Below the pieces are notes generated by a model. The model saw nothing but the letters and a program-made list of their open reading frames with translations. It was not told where the DNA came from and searched no databases. Made by a program: the position numbers and the translations under genes. A DNA stretch of 64,000 nucleotides from Tardiphaga alba (GTDB lineage: Bacteria > Pseudomonadota > Alphaproteobacteria > Rhizobiales > Xanthobacteraceae). This document shows, in pieces, positions 18,132 to 26,905 of this stretch. Each line of letters opens with the position of its first letter. The stretch's first letter is position 1. The stretch lies in assembly GCF_018279705.1 (NCBI RefSeq), contig NZ_CP036498.1, positions 4,543,001-4,607,000 on the forward strand, in the 5' to 3' direction.

Positions 18132-18770
18132 ATGGCACGACCCCGCGCCAATAATTACGACGACAAGCGCCGCGCGATCCTCGATCGCTCGGCCGCGCTC
18201 TTCTCCGAATACGGCCACGACCGCGCCTCCATGAACAGGATCGCGGAAGCCTGCGGCGTGTCGAAGGCCAATCTGTATCACTACTACAAGGACAAGGATC
18301 AACTGCTGTTCGACGTGATCCGCGTCCATCTCGAAGACCTCAACCAGGTCGTCGAGGCCGCCGATCAGCCCGACCTAGCGCCGCAGGCGCGGGTGCGCGA
18401 ACTGGTCGGCGCGCTGCTCGAGGCCTATCGCGACGCCGACGCCCAGCACAGTGTACAGATCAGCAGCATGCGCTTCCTCTCCGACGAGCAGCAGACCGCG
18501 CTGAAGAACATGGAGCGCGACCTCGTGCGCGTGTTCTCGTCCGCCGTGCTCGGCATCGCGCCGCAGCTCAAGGACACCACCATGCTGAAGCCGGTGACCA
18601 TGTCGCTGTTCGGCATGGTGAACTGGCACTATCTCTGGTTCCGCAACAACGGCCCGTTCAGCCGCGCCGATTATGCCGATCTCGTCACCAAGCTCATCGT
18701 CGACGGCACGCGCGATCTCCTCGCCGTGCCCGCCCCCGTGCCGAAACGCGCCGCTGCGCGGCGCAAGTAG
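18132..18770 (+). CDS. TetR/AcrR-family regulator of the paa cluster
   Basis: 212 residues. The N-terminal domain is TetR type: RRAILDRSAALFSEYGHDRASMNRIAEACGVSKANLYHYYKDKDQLL. The effector domain (about 75-205) has the LRFLSDEQQ-like and NWHYLWFRNNG segments found in TetR proteins of phenylacetate clusters. It probably binds the palindrome at 15420-15439 and releases it on phenylacetyl-CoA; that ligand is known for PaaR-type proteins and assumed here. It lies between paaK (23 bases) and paaZ (48 bases), so it would repress its own operon. Confidence 0.88.
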   Translation: MARPRANNYDDKRRAILDRSAALFSEYGHDRASMNRIAEACGVSKANLYHYYKDKDQLLFDVIRVHLEDLNQVVEAADQPDLAPQARVRELVGALLEAYRDADAQHSVQISSMRFLSDEQQTALKNMERDLVRVFSSAVLGIAPQLKDTTMLKPVTMSLFGMVNWHYLWFRNNGPFSRADYADLVTKLIVDGTRDLLAVPAPVPKRAAARRK

Positions 18771-18818
18771 CGGAGCATCTCGCCTGACTTCCAACTCCTC
18801 CAGCAAGAGAGCAGTCCC

Positions 18819-20843
18819 ATGAAACTCCAGAGCTACTTTCAAGGACAATGGGCGGCCCCGTCGGCGAACCTGATCGAGATCGCCAGCGCCGTCACCGGCG
18901 AGGTGGTCGCGCAGGCATCGAGCGGCGGGCTGGATATGAAGCAGGCGCTGGACTATGCGCGCGCGAAAGGCGGTCCCGCGTTGCGCCGCCTGACCTTCCA
19001 TCAGCGCGCGGATCTTCTGAAGAAGCTCGGCCAGGCGATCACCGAGCGCAAGGACGAGTTGTATAAACTCTCCTTCATGACCGGCGCGACGCGCGTCGAC
19101 AACATGATCGACGTGGATGGCGGCATCGGCACGCTGTTCGCCTATGCCGGCAAGGGCCGCCGCGAACTCCCGAACACGACGTTCCTGCTCGACGGCGTCG
19201 TCGAGCCGCTGTCGAAAGGCGGCACCTTTGCCGGCCGGCACATCGCAGCACCACTGCATGGCGCCGCCGTGCATATCAACGCGTTCAACTTCCCCTGCTG
19301 GGGCATGCTGGAGAAACTGGCGCCTGCGCTGCTGGCCGGCGTCCCCGTCATCACCAAGCCGGCCACCGTCACCGCCTATGTCGCGCATGCCCTCGCACGC
19401 ATGATCGCGGACTCCGGCATCCTGCCCGCCGGTGCATTCCAGTTCGTGGTCGGCTCCACCGGCGACCTGTTCGACCACCTCACCTGCCAGGACGTCGTGT
19501 CCTTCACCGGCTCTGCAGAGACGTCGCAGACCCTGCAGCGCCATCCCGTGATCGCACGCGAGGCCGTGCGCTTCATTGCGGAGCGCGACTCGCTCAATGC
19601 CGCGATCCTCGCCCCCGACGCCGCGCCGGGCACGCCGGAATTCGACCTGTTCGTGAAGGAAGTCGTCAAGGAGATGACCGTCAAGGCCGGGCAGAAATGC
19701 ACGGCGATCCGCCGCGCCATGGTCCCGTCAGGTCATGTCGATGCCGTCATCACTGCCTTGCGCGAAAAGCTCGGCAAGATCACCATCGGCAATCCCGAAC
19801 TTGAAAACGTACGCATGGGTGCGCTGGTCGGCCTCGCGCAGCGCCGCGATGTGCTGGCGCATTTGGCCAAGCTGCGCGGCGAGGCTGAACTCGTCTCCGG
19901 CGACCCCGACAATTTTAATGTCGAGGGCGCAGACGCCAAGCGCGGCGCCTTCGTGCCGCCGTTGCTGCTGCATTGCGCCGATGCGCGCCGCGCCGCCAGC
20001 GTGCATGAGATCGAGGCCTTCGGCCCGGTTTGCACGGTGATGGGCTATGACGGACTGGACGACGCCATCGCGCTTGCCAATCGCGGCGGCGGCAGCCTCG
20101 TCACCTCGCTCTATACGCATGATATCAAGACCGCTGCCGATCTCACCTTCGGCATCGGCACGTTCCATGGCCGCCTCGTGGTTATCGACCGCGATTGCGG
20201 CAAGGAACAGACCGGCCACGGCTCGCCGATGCCGCAGATGGTGCATGGCGGCCCCGGCCGCGCCGGCGGCGGCGAGGAACTCGGCGGCATCCGCAGCCTG
20301 CAGCACTATATGCAGCGCACGGCCCTGCAGGGCTCGCCCACCATGCTGGCCGGCATCACCGGCAGCTGGACCAAGGGCGCGCCTGTGGTCGAGGAGAAGC
20401 ATCCGTTCCGCTATCATTTCGACGATCTCGCCATCGGCCAGAATTTTACGTCGAAGGAGCGCACCATCACGCTCGAAGACATCGAGCACTTCGCCCATTT
20501 CACCGGCGACACTTTCTATGCCCATATGGACGAGGAGGCGACCAAGGGGCATCCGTTCTTCCCCGGCCGCGTCGCCCATGGCTATCTGCTACTGTCCTTC
20601 GCCGCCGGCCTGTTCGTCGATCCCGATCCCGGCCCGGTGCTCGCGAATTATGGCCTGGACTCGCTGCGCTTCGTCAAACCGGTGCAGCCCGGCGAAGCCA
20701 TCAAGGTGCGCCTCACCGCCAAGGAGAAGTCGCCGCGCAACAGGCAATATGGTGAAGTACGCTGGGACGTGGAGATCACCACCGCCGCGGGCGACACCGC
20801 TGCGACTTATGAACTGCTCACCATGAACGCCATGCGTGCCTGA
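18819..20843 (+). CDS. paaZ: bifunctional oxepin-CoA hydrolase / 3-oxo-5,6-dehydrosuberyl-CoA semialdehyde dehydrogenase
   Basis: 674 residues, two domains. The aldehyde dehydrogenase half (1-520) has Glu255 in FIAERDSLN and nucleophile Cys294 in GQKCTAI, equivalent to Glu256 and Cys295 of the E. coli enzyme. The MaoC-type hydratase half (530-674) has FAHFTGDTFYAHMDE with Asp564 and His569. The protein opens the oxepin ring and oxidises the resulting aldehyde before it can cyclise. Both active sites look intact. Ribosome site AGCAAGAGAG precedes the start. Confidence 0.95.
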   Translation: MKLQSYFQGQWAAPSANLIEIASAVTGEVVAQASSGGLDMKQALDYARAKGGPALRRLTFHQRADLLKKLGQAITERKDELYKLSFMTGATRVDNMIDVDGGIGTLFAYAGKGRRELPNTTFLLDGVVEPLSKGGTFAGRHIAAPLHGAAVHINAFNFPCWGMLEKLAPALLAGVPVITKPATVTAYVAHALARMIADSGILPAGAFQFVVGSTGDLFDHLTCQDVVSFTGSAETSQTLQRHPVIAREAVRFIAERDSLNAAILAPDAAPGTPEFDLFVKEVVKEMTVKAGQKCTAIRRAMVPSGHVDAVITALREKLGKITIGNPELENVRMGALVGLAQRRDVLAHLAKLRGEAELVSGDPDNFNVEGADAKRGAFVPPLLLHCADARRAASVHEIEAFGPVCTVMGYDGLDDAIALANRGGGSLVTSLYTHDIKTAADLTFGIGTFHGRLVVIDRDCGKEQTGHGSPMPQMVHGGPGRAGGGEELGGIRSLQHYMQRTALQGSPTMLAGITGSWTKGAPVVEEKHPFRYHFDDLAIGQNFTSKERTITLEDIEHFAHFTGDTFYAHMDEEATKGHPFFPGRVAHGYLLLSFAAGLFVDPDPGPVLANYGLDSLRFVKPVQPGEAIKVRLTAKEKSPRNRQYGEVRWDVEITTAAGDTAATYELLTMNAMRA

Positions 20844-20871
20844 TCAGACGTATCAACACAGGAGAGAACCG

Positions 20872-21183
20872 ATGATCCTCGTTACCGTCATGTATCCCGT
20901 CGCCGGCAGCACGAAATTCGATCTCGATTACTACCAGAAGACGCATATCCCGCTGGTGAAGGAGCGCTGGGGCGCCCATGGCCTCAAGCAGGCGCAGATC
21001 GTCAAGGGCCTCGGCAAGGCCGATGGGTCAGGCGCCGAATATCAGGTGATGGCGCTGCTCACCTTCGGCTCGCTCGATGATTTCAAGGCCGCCGGCAAGG
21101 CCCACGGCCGCGAGATCTTTGCCGACATCCCGAACTTCACCGACAGCCAGGCGCTGGTGCAGATCAACGAGGTTTTTGGCTAA
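20872..21183 (+). CDS. EthD-family small protein
   Basis: 103 residues from ATG 20872, with AGGAGAG just upstream. The EthD pattern is clear: MILVTVMYPVAGSTKFDLDYYQKTHIPLVKERW, with the conserved His of the THIPL segment, and ALLTFGSLDDFKAA. EthD proteins are dimeric ferredoxin-like folds required for, but not catalytic in, some cytochrome P450 systems (EthB), and others are methylmuconolactone-like isomerases. Here a P450 follows 117 bases later, which echoes the Eth layout. It starts 28 bases after paaZ. Confidence 0.85.
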   Translation: MILVTVMYPVAGSTKFDLDYYQKTHIPLVKERWGAHGLKQAQIVKGLGKADGSGAEYQVMALLTFGSLDDFKAAGKAHGREIFADIPNFTDSQALVQINEVFG

Positions 21184-21220
21184 CGATCGATACGCGCTGA
21201 ACTTCATTGCGAAGCGCGTT

Positions 21221-21245
21221 CACCTCTCCCTGGTGGGGAGAGGTG
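21221..21245. repeat. REP-like hairpin between ethD-like gene and P450
   Basis: CACCTCTCCC (21221-21230) and GGGAGAGGTG (21236-21245) form a perfect 10-bp stem with a 5-base loop, followed by TTCTT. The CCTCTCCCC/GGGGAGAGG core recurs at 30764-30972 in this window. It may attenuate read-through from paaZ into the P450 gene. Confidence 0.6.
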
Positions 21246-21300
21246 TTCTTCGCCCCACTGACCTATACGTTTTTGAGTCCCTCTCAGCGGAGATGCATGC

Positions 21301-22551
21301 ATGGCTGTTTCCATCGATCCATCCACCGCTGACAGCGACCGCGCGCTGGTGCGCGACTTTTCGCTGCAGGCTTTGCCAGACGCCTTCTATGACGATCCCT
21401 ACCCGACCTATCGCGCGCTGCAGGTGCTCGATCCGGTCCACCGCATGCCTGATGGCTCGCTGTTCCTGACGCGACATGGCGACCTCGAAGCGATCTACAA
21501 GGACACCGCGCGTTTCTCCTCCGACAAGAAGGTCGAGTTCGCGCCGAAATACGGCATTGGCTCGCTGCTGTTCGAGCATCACACGACAAGCCTCGTGTTC
21601 AACGATCCACCGCTCCACACCCGCGTCCGCCATCTCATCGCCGGCGCGCTCAATCCGCGCGCGATTGCCGAGACCGAGCCGCGCCTGGTCACGCTCGTCG
21701 ATGGCTTGCTCGACGCCATGGAAGCCCGTGGCTCCGTCGACCTGATCGAGGACTTTGCCTCCGCCATTCCCATCGAGGTCATCGGCAACCTGCTCGGCGT
21801 GCCGCATGCCGAACGCGGCCCGCTGCGCGGCTGGTCGCTCGCCATTCTCGGCGCGCTGGAGCCAAAACTGTCGCCGGAGGTGCAGGAACGCGGCGAGCGC
21901 GCCGTCGCCGAATTCCTCGACTATTTGCGCCGCCTCGTCGCCGATCGCCGCGCCAAGCCCGGCGATGCCGAGCACGACGTGCTGACGCGGCTGATCGCCG
22001 GCGAGACCGCCGATGGCGGGAAGCTCAGCGAGGTCGAACTGCTGCAGAACTGCATCTTCATCCTCAATGCCGGCCACGAGACCACCACCAATCTGATCGG
22101 CAACGGCCTCGAACTCTTGCTGCGCTTTCCCGACCAGAAGCAGCGCCTGATCGACGAGCCCACACTGATCCGCACCGCCATCGAGGAGTTTCTGCGTTTC
22201 GAGAGTTCGAACCAGCTCGGCAATCGCGGCGTTGCCGTCGATACAGAGATCGCTGGAATCCCCCTGCCCAAGGGCTCGCTGATCACGCTGTGCATCGGCG
22301 CCGCCAACCGCGATCCCGCGCAGTTCAAATCGCCCGATGAGCTCGATATCGCCCGCGCGCCGAACCGGCATCTCGCCTTTGCCTCGGGTGCGCACGTCTG
22401 CGCCGGGCTCAATCTCGCGCGCATGGAAGGCCGCATCGCCATCGGCCGCTTCATCGCACGCTTTCCGAATTTCAAATCGGCGGGCAACCCGCAGCGCGCT
22501 CGCCGCGCCCGGTTTCGCGGCTTCACCGCTTTGCCCATTACGCTCGGGTAA
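21301..22551 (+). CDS. cytochrome P450
   Basis: 416 residues, soluble bacterial type. The oxygen-binding I-helix is AGHETT (257-262), the ExxR pair is EFLR (296-299), and the haem ligand is Cys367 in FASGAHVCAGLNLAR. Such enzymes need a ferredoxin and reductase, which are not adjacent; PaaE-like reductase is the nearest redox protein. Placement after paaZ and an EthD protein and before a thioesterase suggests hydroxylation or demethylation of an aromatic acid feeding the phenylacetate route. The substrate is unknown. Confidence 0.92.
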   Translation: MAVSIDPSTADSDRALVRDFSLQALPDAFYDDPYPTYRALQVLDPVHRMPDGSLFLTRHGDLEAIYKDTARFSSDKKVEFAPKYGIGSLLFEHHTTSLVFNDPPLHTRVRHLIAGALNPRAIAETEPRLVTLVDGLLDAMEARGSVDLIEDFASAIPIEVIGNLLGVPHAERGPLRGWSLAILGALEPKLSPEVQERGERAVAEFLDYLRRLVADRRAKPGDAEHDVLTRLIAGETADGGKLSEVELLQNCIFILNAGHETTTNLIGNGLELLLRFPDQKQRLIDEPTLIRTAIEEFLRFESSNQLGNRGVAVDTEIAGIPLPKGSLITLCIGAANRDPAQFKSPDELDIARAPNRHLAFASGAHVCAGLNLARMEGRIAIGRFIARFPNFKSAGNPQRARRARFRGFTALPITLG

Positions 22552-22574
22552 TTCTCACAAACAGGACGCTATCG

Positions 22575-23000
22575 ATGACGACATTCGATCAGGCTGCTGC
22601 GACGACTCTGCTGCAGACCGTCTTCGCATCATGGGTCAGGGATCTCGACCTCTCCGTCGAGCGCATCGAGACTGACAGCGCCGTGCTGCGCATGCGGTTT
22701 TCGGACAAACTCTGCCGCGACAACGGCGTGGTCTGCGGGCAGGCATTGATGTCGCTGGCCGACACGGCGATGGTGTTCGCGGTATCCGCAGCTGCAGGCG
22801 GCTATCTGCCGATGACCACCGTGGATCAGACCGTGCATTTCCTCAAGCCGGCGAAGGGGACCGATCTGCTCGCCGAAGCGCACGTCGTCCGCATCGGCCG
22901 CACCATGGCCTTCGGCAGCGTGGAGATTCGCCCGGTGAATGACAGCAATCCGGTCGCGCTGGCGCAGACCGCCTATGCGTTGATGCGCGAGAGCAAGTAA
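22575..23000 (+). CDS. PaaI-like hotdog thioesterase (second copy)
   Basis: 141 residues. CGQALMSLADTAMVFAVSAAAGG carries the active-site Asp helix, and TTVDQTVHFLKPAKGTDLLAEA is the beta block of the PaaI/YbgC class. The usual HGG is replaced by CGQ, so its substrate range may differ from PaaI at 16288. It lies 23 bases after the P450 and shares its operon. Likely role: release of CoA from the P450-linked intermediate or from dead-end esters. Confidence 0.82.
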   Translation: MTTFDQAAATTLLQTVFASWVRDLDLSVERIETDSAVLRMRFSDKLCRDNGVVCGQALMSLADTAMVFAVSAAAGGYLPMTTVDQTVHFLKPAKGTDLLAEAHVVRIGRTMAFGSVEIRPVNDSNPVALAQTAYALMRESK

Positions 23001-23007
23001 GCTCCAC

Positions 23008-23118
23008 CCTCATCCTGAGGAGCGCGCTCTTGCGCGCGTCTCGAAGGATGGCGTGGGCTCCGGAGCTTCACTAACTCATGGTTCGAGACGGCGCTCACGC
23101 GCCTCCTCACCATGAGGG
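23008..23118. repeat. long imperfect inverted repeat between converging operons
   Basis: The left arm CCCTCATCCTGAGGAGCGCG starts at 23008. The right arm, ending ATGAGGG at 23118, is its imperfect complement (CGCGCCTCCTCACCATGAGGG). Inner arms GTCTCGAAGGATG and CATGGTTCGAGAC also pair. It sits between the converging thioesterase and paaE genes. Elements of this form are common between genes in Bradyrhizobium relatives. Confidence 0.7.
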
Positions 23119-23142
23119 ATGGAGTTTTGCTCGCCGCCTCAA

Positions 23143-24222
23143 TTACATCTGATCGTAGTCAATCACGATCCGCTCAGATACCGGATGCGCCTGGCAGGTC
23201 AGCACGAAGCCAGCCTGCAGCTCCCACGGCTCCAGCGAATAATTCACGTCCATCTGCGCCTCGCCCTCCACCACCTTGGCGCGGCAGGTGCTGCACATGC
23301 CGCCCTTGCAGGCATAGGGCAGGTCCATGCCGGCGCGCAGCGCGGCGTCGAGCACCGTTTCGCCCTCCACCATCGGCACGTCCTTGCGCTTGCCGTCGAC
23401 GATCAGCGAGGCCAGCGCCTTGGGCGGCGTCTCCGGCAGCACGATCGCCTTCGGCCGCGGCTTGCCGCCGAGTCCCGAGACGAAGCGCTCCACATGGACG
23501 CGCTCGTCGGCAATGCCGAGTTCGCTGCAGGTGGCCGCGATCTCCTCGCTCATCGCCACCGGTCCGCAGATGAAGACGTGGTCGATCGCCTGCGCCGGCA
23601 CCATGGCGCGCAGCAGGATCGCCACTTTGTCGCGATCGAGCCGGCCATTCAGGATCGGCAGGTCCTGCTCCTCCTGCGACAGCACATGGAACACCGAGAG
23701 GCGCCCCATGAAGCGGTCCTTCAGCTCTTCCAGCGCCTGGCGGAACAGCATGCCGGACGTGGTGCGGTTGCCGTAGAACAGGAAGAAGCGGCTCTTCGGC
23801 TCGCGCGCGAGCACGCCGCGGATGATCGACATGATCGGCGTGATGCCCGATCCCGCTGCAAAGCCCACATGGATGCGCGCATCATCCGGCGCATGCGCCA
23901 CACCGAAGCGGCCGGTCGGCGTCATCACGTCGAGTTCGTCGCCGGCCTTCAGGTGATCCAGCGCCCAGCTCGAAAACGCGCCGCCATCGACCTTCTTTAC
24001 GGCGATCCGCAATTCGCGGTCGTCCGGGCTCGAACAGATCGAATAGGAGCGGCGCACTTCCTCGCCATCCATGGTGGTGCGCAGCGTCAGATACTGGCCG
24101 GGCGCGAATGAATATTCGCCAGCGAGATCATCGGGGATCGCAAAGGTCATCGACACCGCGTCTTGCGTTTCGCGACGCAGGTCATCGACGGCAAGACGAT
24201 GGAATTTTGGCGTATGAGACAT
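23143..24222 (-). CDS. paaE: phenylacetyl-CoA epoxidase reductase subunit PaaE
   Basis: 359 residues from ATG 24222; the open frame continues upstream through paaD without family resemblance. An FAD-binding domain (RSYSIC block), an NAD-binding domain (AGSGITPIMSIIRG) and a C-terminal plant-type [2Fe-2S] ferredoxin with CKGGMCSTCRAKV plus a later Cys in VLTCQAHP are all intact. It passes electrons from NADPH to the di-iron PaaA subunit. 11 bases after paaD, last gene of paaXABCDE as arranged here. Confidence 0.94.
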   Translation of the reverse strand: MSHTPKFHRLAVDDLRRETQDAVSMTFAIPDDLAGEYSFAPGQYLTLRTTMDGEEVRRSYSICSSPDDRELRIAVKKVDGGAFSSWALDHLKAGDELDVMTPTGRFGVAHAPDDARIHVGFAAGSGITPIMSIIRGVLAREPKSRFFLFYGNRTTSGMLFRQALEELKDRFMGRLSVFHVLSQEEQDLPILNGRLDRDKVAILLRAMVPAQAIDHVFICGPVAMSEEIAATCSELGIADERVHVERFVSGLGGKPRPKAIVLPETPPKALASLIVDGKRKDVPMVEGETVLDAALRAGMDLPYACKGGMCSTCRAKVVEGEAQMDVNYSLEPWELQAGFVLTCQAHPVSERIVIDYDQM

Positions 24223-24233
24223 CGCACGATTCC

Positions 24234-24737
24234 CTAGTGGCATTTGAAGTAATCGAACGGCTCGCGGCAGCTCTTGCAGCGCCACAGCGCCTTGCAGGAG
24301 GTCGAGCCGAATTCGGACAGCACCTCGGTATCGATCGCGCCGCATTGCGGACAGGCCACCTGCTGCTCGCCAAACAACGCACGGCGTCCACCACCGCGTT
24401 GTGGCGGCGCGATGCCGTAGTCCTTCAGCTTGCGGCGACCTTCGTCGCTCATCCAGTCCGTGGTCCAGGCCGGCGACAGCACCGTGGTGACCACCGGCTT
24501 CGCAATCCCCTCGCGCGCCAGCGCGAGTTCGATCTCCAGCGCGATCATGTTCATGGCGGGACAGCCCGAATAGGTCGGCGTGATCGTCACCTCGACCTGC
24601 CCGTCCACGACAGCGATATCGCGAAGCACGCCGAGATCTTCGATGGTCAGCACCGGGATTTCCGGGTCCGCCACCTGCGCCGCCGCCGCCCAGGCGACCT
24701 TGCGCAAATTACTGTCGCTGGTGGCGGCCGTTACCAT
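24234..24737 (-). CDS. paaD: phenylacetyl-CoA epoxidase maturation protein PaaD
   Basis: 167 residues. The N-terminal part is a MIP18/DUF59 domain with DPEIPVLTIEDLGVLRD and TPTYSGCPAMNMI, in which the Cys is thought to act in Fe-S or di-iron delivery. The C-terminal tail is a zinc-ribbon-like set CPQCG ... CKALWRCKSC ... FKCH. PaaD is needed for an active epoxidase but is not a catalytic subunit. It overlaps the paaC end by 7 bases. Confidence 0.93.
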   Translation of the reverse strand: MVTAATSDSNLRKVAWAAAAQVADPEIPVLTIEDLGVLRDIAVVDGQVEVTITPTYSGCPAMNMIALEIELALAREGIAKPVVTTVLSPAWTTDWMSDEGRRKLKDYGIAPPQRGGGRRALFGEQQVACPQCGAIDTEVLSEFGSTSCKALWRCKSCREPFDYFKCH

Positions 24738-25507
24738 GTCGCGCCGGGGAACGAGCGCTGCAGCGACTGCAACTCGCTCAGCAGATGGCCGAGATGTTCG
24801 CTGTGATGGCCCGTGCGTCCGCCCTTCTGCATCCAGTCGCGCGCCGGCAGAGTCAGCGTCGCCGTCTGCACCACGTTATTGATCGTGGCGCTCCAGGCCG
24901 AACGCAGGCGCTCCGGATCGATCACCACGCCGTCGGCGATCAGGCTGCGGTCGCTGTCATCGGCATGGAACAGCTCTCCGGTGAAGGCCCAGAGATCATC
25001 GAGCGCCTCCTGCGCACGGCGATGGCTTTCCGCGGTGCCATCACCGAGGCGGATCACCCATTCGGACGAATGCCTGAGGTGATAGGCGCTTTCCTTCTCG
25101 GACTTCGCGGCGATGGCCGCCAGCGTCGCGTCCGGAGAGGTCATCATCTCGCGCCAGTAGAGATCGGCGAAAGCGGAATACAAAAACTGACGAATGATGG
25201 TGCGGGCGAAATCGCCGTTCGGCTGTTCCACCAGCAGCAGGTTGCGATACTGGCGGACGTCGCGGAGATAAGCGAGGCGATCCTCGTCATTGCCCGCGCC
25301 TTCGACCTTGCCCGCATAGCTGTAGAGCTCGCGCGCCTGGCCGATCAGGTCGAGGCCCATATTGGCAAGCGCCATATCCTCTTCCATCATCGGCGCATGG
25401 CCGCACCATTCGGACAGGCGATGGCCCAGGATCAGCGCATCGTCCGCACGCCGGAGCGCATAGAGGACGAGCGGACTTTCATTGACGGAAATCGACGCGA
25501 CAGCCAT
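24731..25507 (-). CDS. paaC: phenylacetyl-CoA epoxidase structural subunit PaaC
   Basis: 258 residues, all-helical ferritin-like protein. YALRRADDALILGHRLSEWCGHAP and EEDMALANMGLDLIGQARELY are PaaC blocks. PaaC resembles the di-iron subunit PaaA but supports it structurally, forming the PaaAC heterodimer core. It lies 27 bases after paaB and overlaps paaD. Confidence 0.93.
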   Translation of the reverse strand: MAVASISVNESPLVLYALRRADDALILGHRLSEWCGHAPMMEEDMALANMGLDLIGQARELYSYAGKVEGAGNDEDRLAYLRDVRQYRNLLLVEQPNGDFARTIIRQFLYSAFADLYWREMMTSPDATLAAIAAKSEKESAYHLRHSSEWVIRLGDGTAESHRRAQEALDDLWAFTGELFHADDSDRSLIADGVVIDPERLRSAWSATINNVVQTATLTLPARDWMQKGGRTGHHSEHLGHLLSELQSLQRSFPGATW

Positions 25508-25534
25508 ATCAATTTTCCTCGGCGATCATCCCGC

Positions 25535-25822
25535 TCACATATGCCCGACTTCGTCCGGCACCTCGTAGAAGGTCGGATGCCGATAGGCCTTCGACAGCGA
25601 CGGCTCGAACATCATGTCCTTGTCGGCCGGGTCCGATGCGACGATGGCATTCGACGGAATGATCCAGATCGACAGGCCCTCACCGCGGCGGGTGTAGATA
25701 TCACGCGCGGCCTGCATCGCCAGTACGGCGTCGGCGGCATGCACCGATCCCACATGCTTATGCGCAAGGCCGTTGCGGCTGCGGATGAAGACTTCCCAAA
25801 GCTGGCTGTTCGGCGTGCTCAT
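25535..25822 (-). CDS. paaB: phenylacetyl-CoA epoxidase subunit PaaB
   Basis: 95 residues from ATG 25822, preceded by GAGGAAGAGATC. WEVFIRSRNGLAHKHVGSVHA and YTRRGEGLSIWIIPSNAIVAS are diagnostic. PaaB bridges PaaAC dimers and helps electron transfer from PaaE. Ten bases after paaA, before paaC. Confidence 0.94.
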   Translation of the reverse strand: MSTPNSQLWEVFIRSRNGLAHKHVGSVHAADAVLAMQAARDIYTRRGEGLSIWIIPSNAIVASDPADKDMMFEPSLSKAYRHPTFYEVPDEVGHM

Positions 25823-25832
25823 GATCTCTTCC

Positions 25833-26825
25833 TCAAGCGGCGATGTCGGCGCGGCGGGCGCGCTGCTTCTCGGCATAGGCTTCCGCGGCCTCGCGCACCC
25901 AGGCGCCGTCATCATGCGCCTTACGGCGCGCGGCCATGCGGTCGCGGTTGCAGGGCCCGTTGCCCGCCAGCACCTGCTGGAATTCGCTCCAGTCGATGGC
26001 GCCGTAGTCCCAGTGGCCCGTCGCTTCGTTCCAGGCGAGGTCCGGGTCCGGCAGGGTCAGGCCGAGATACTGGGCCTGCGGCACGGTGGCATCGACGAAT
26101 TTCTGCCGCAGCTCGTCATTGGAGAAGCGCTTGATCTTCCAGCGCGTGGACTGGTCGCTGTGCTGGCTCACGCTGTCGGGCGGACCGAACATCATCAGGC
26201 ACGGCCACCACCAGCGATCGAGCGCGCTCTGCGCCATCGCCTTTTGTTCCGGCGTGCCCTGCGCCAGCGCGACCATGATCTCGTAGCCCTGGCGCTGATG
26301 GAACGACTCTTCCTTGCAGACGCGGATCATCGCGCGCGCATAGGGCCCGTAGGAGCAGCGGCAGAGGGGGATCTGGTTCATGATGGCCGCGCCATCCACC
26401 AGCCAGCCGATGGCGCCGATATCGGCCCAGGTCAGCGTCGGATAATTGAAGATGGAGGAATACTTGGCGCGGCCGCTCAGCAGCTGATCGACCAGTTCCT
26501 CGCGCGAAGAGCCGAGCGTCTCGGCGGCGGCATAGAGATAGAGGCCGTGGCCGCATTCGTCCTGCACCTTGGCCAGCAGCGCGGCCTTGCGGCGCAGTGT
26601 CGGCGCGCGGGTGATCCAGTTGCCTTCCGGCAGCATGCCGACGATTTCGGAATGGGCGTGCTGGGAGATCTGCCGCGTCAGCGTCCGACGATAGGCCTCC
26701 GGCATCCAGTCATTGGCCTCGATGCGCTCCTCGGCGGCAACGCGCTCCTCGAAACGCGCCAGCTTGGCGGCGTCATCGACATGACGGTCCTCGGCCTGCG
26801 CCGCATTCAGGGCTTGCGTGTACAT
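25833..26825 (-). CDS. paaA: phenylacetyl-CoA epoxidase catalytic subunit PaaA
   Basis: 330 residues. The di-iron ligands lie in [13 protein letters not shown] and [11 protein letters not shown], both in the expected E-x-x-H form. With PaaB, C and E it inserts one oxygen atom into the ring of phenylacetyl-CoA to give the 1,2-epoxide. ATG 26825 has GGGAGG seven bases upstream. Start of the epoxidase operon, 80 bases after paaX on the same strand. Confidence 0.95.
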   Translation of the reverse strand: MYTQALNAAQAEDRHVDDAAKLARFEERVAAEERIEANDWMPEAYRRTLTRQISQHAHSEIVGMLPEGNWITRAPTLRRKAALLAKVQDECGHGLYLYAAAETLGSSREELVDQLLSGRAKYSSIFNYPTLTWADIGAIGWLVDGAAIMNQIPLCRCSYGPYARAMIRVCKEESFHQRQGYEIMVALAQGTPEQKAMAQSALDRWWWPCLMMFGPPDSVSQHSDQSTRWKIKRFSNDELRQKFVDATVPQAQYLGLTLPDPDLAWNEATGHWDYGAIDWSEFQQVLAGNGPCNRDRMAARRKAHDDGAWVREAAEAYAEKQRARRADIAA

Positions 26826-26905
26826 GCCCGATCCTCCCGATTTGTTACCTCCTTATATATAACATTCATAACCGCTAGCAACGATTTTTTGTAACATAAC
26901 GGCGA
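26826..26905 (-). promoter_or_regulatory. paaABCDE promoter with candidate PaaX site
   Basis: Read leftwards, TTGCTA (26881-26876) and TATATA (26859-26854), 16 bases apart, form a plausible promoter. TGTTAC at 26843-26848 and GTAACA at 26891-26896 are inverted copies flanking it. Related ACAAA..ATCG tracts follow each copy. Widely spaced inverted half-sites fit PaaX, whose E. coli site is also a spaced palindrome, though with a different sequence. Confidence 0.45.

Noticed and set aside
21301..22551. P450 as part of the core paa epoxidase
   Set aside because: The epoxidase PaaABCDE is complete and is a di-iron enzyme; the P450 must have another role.
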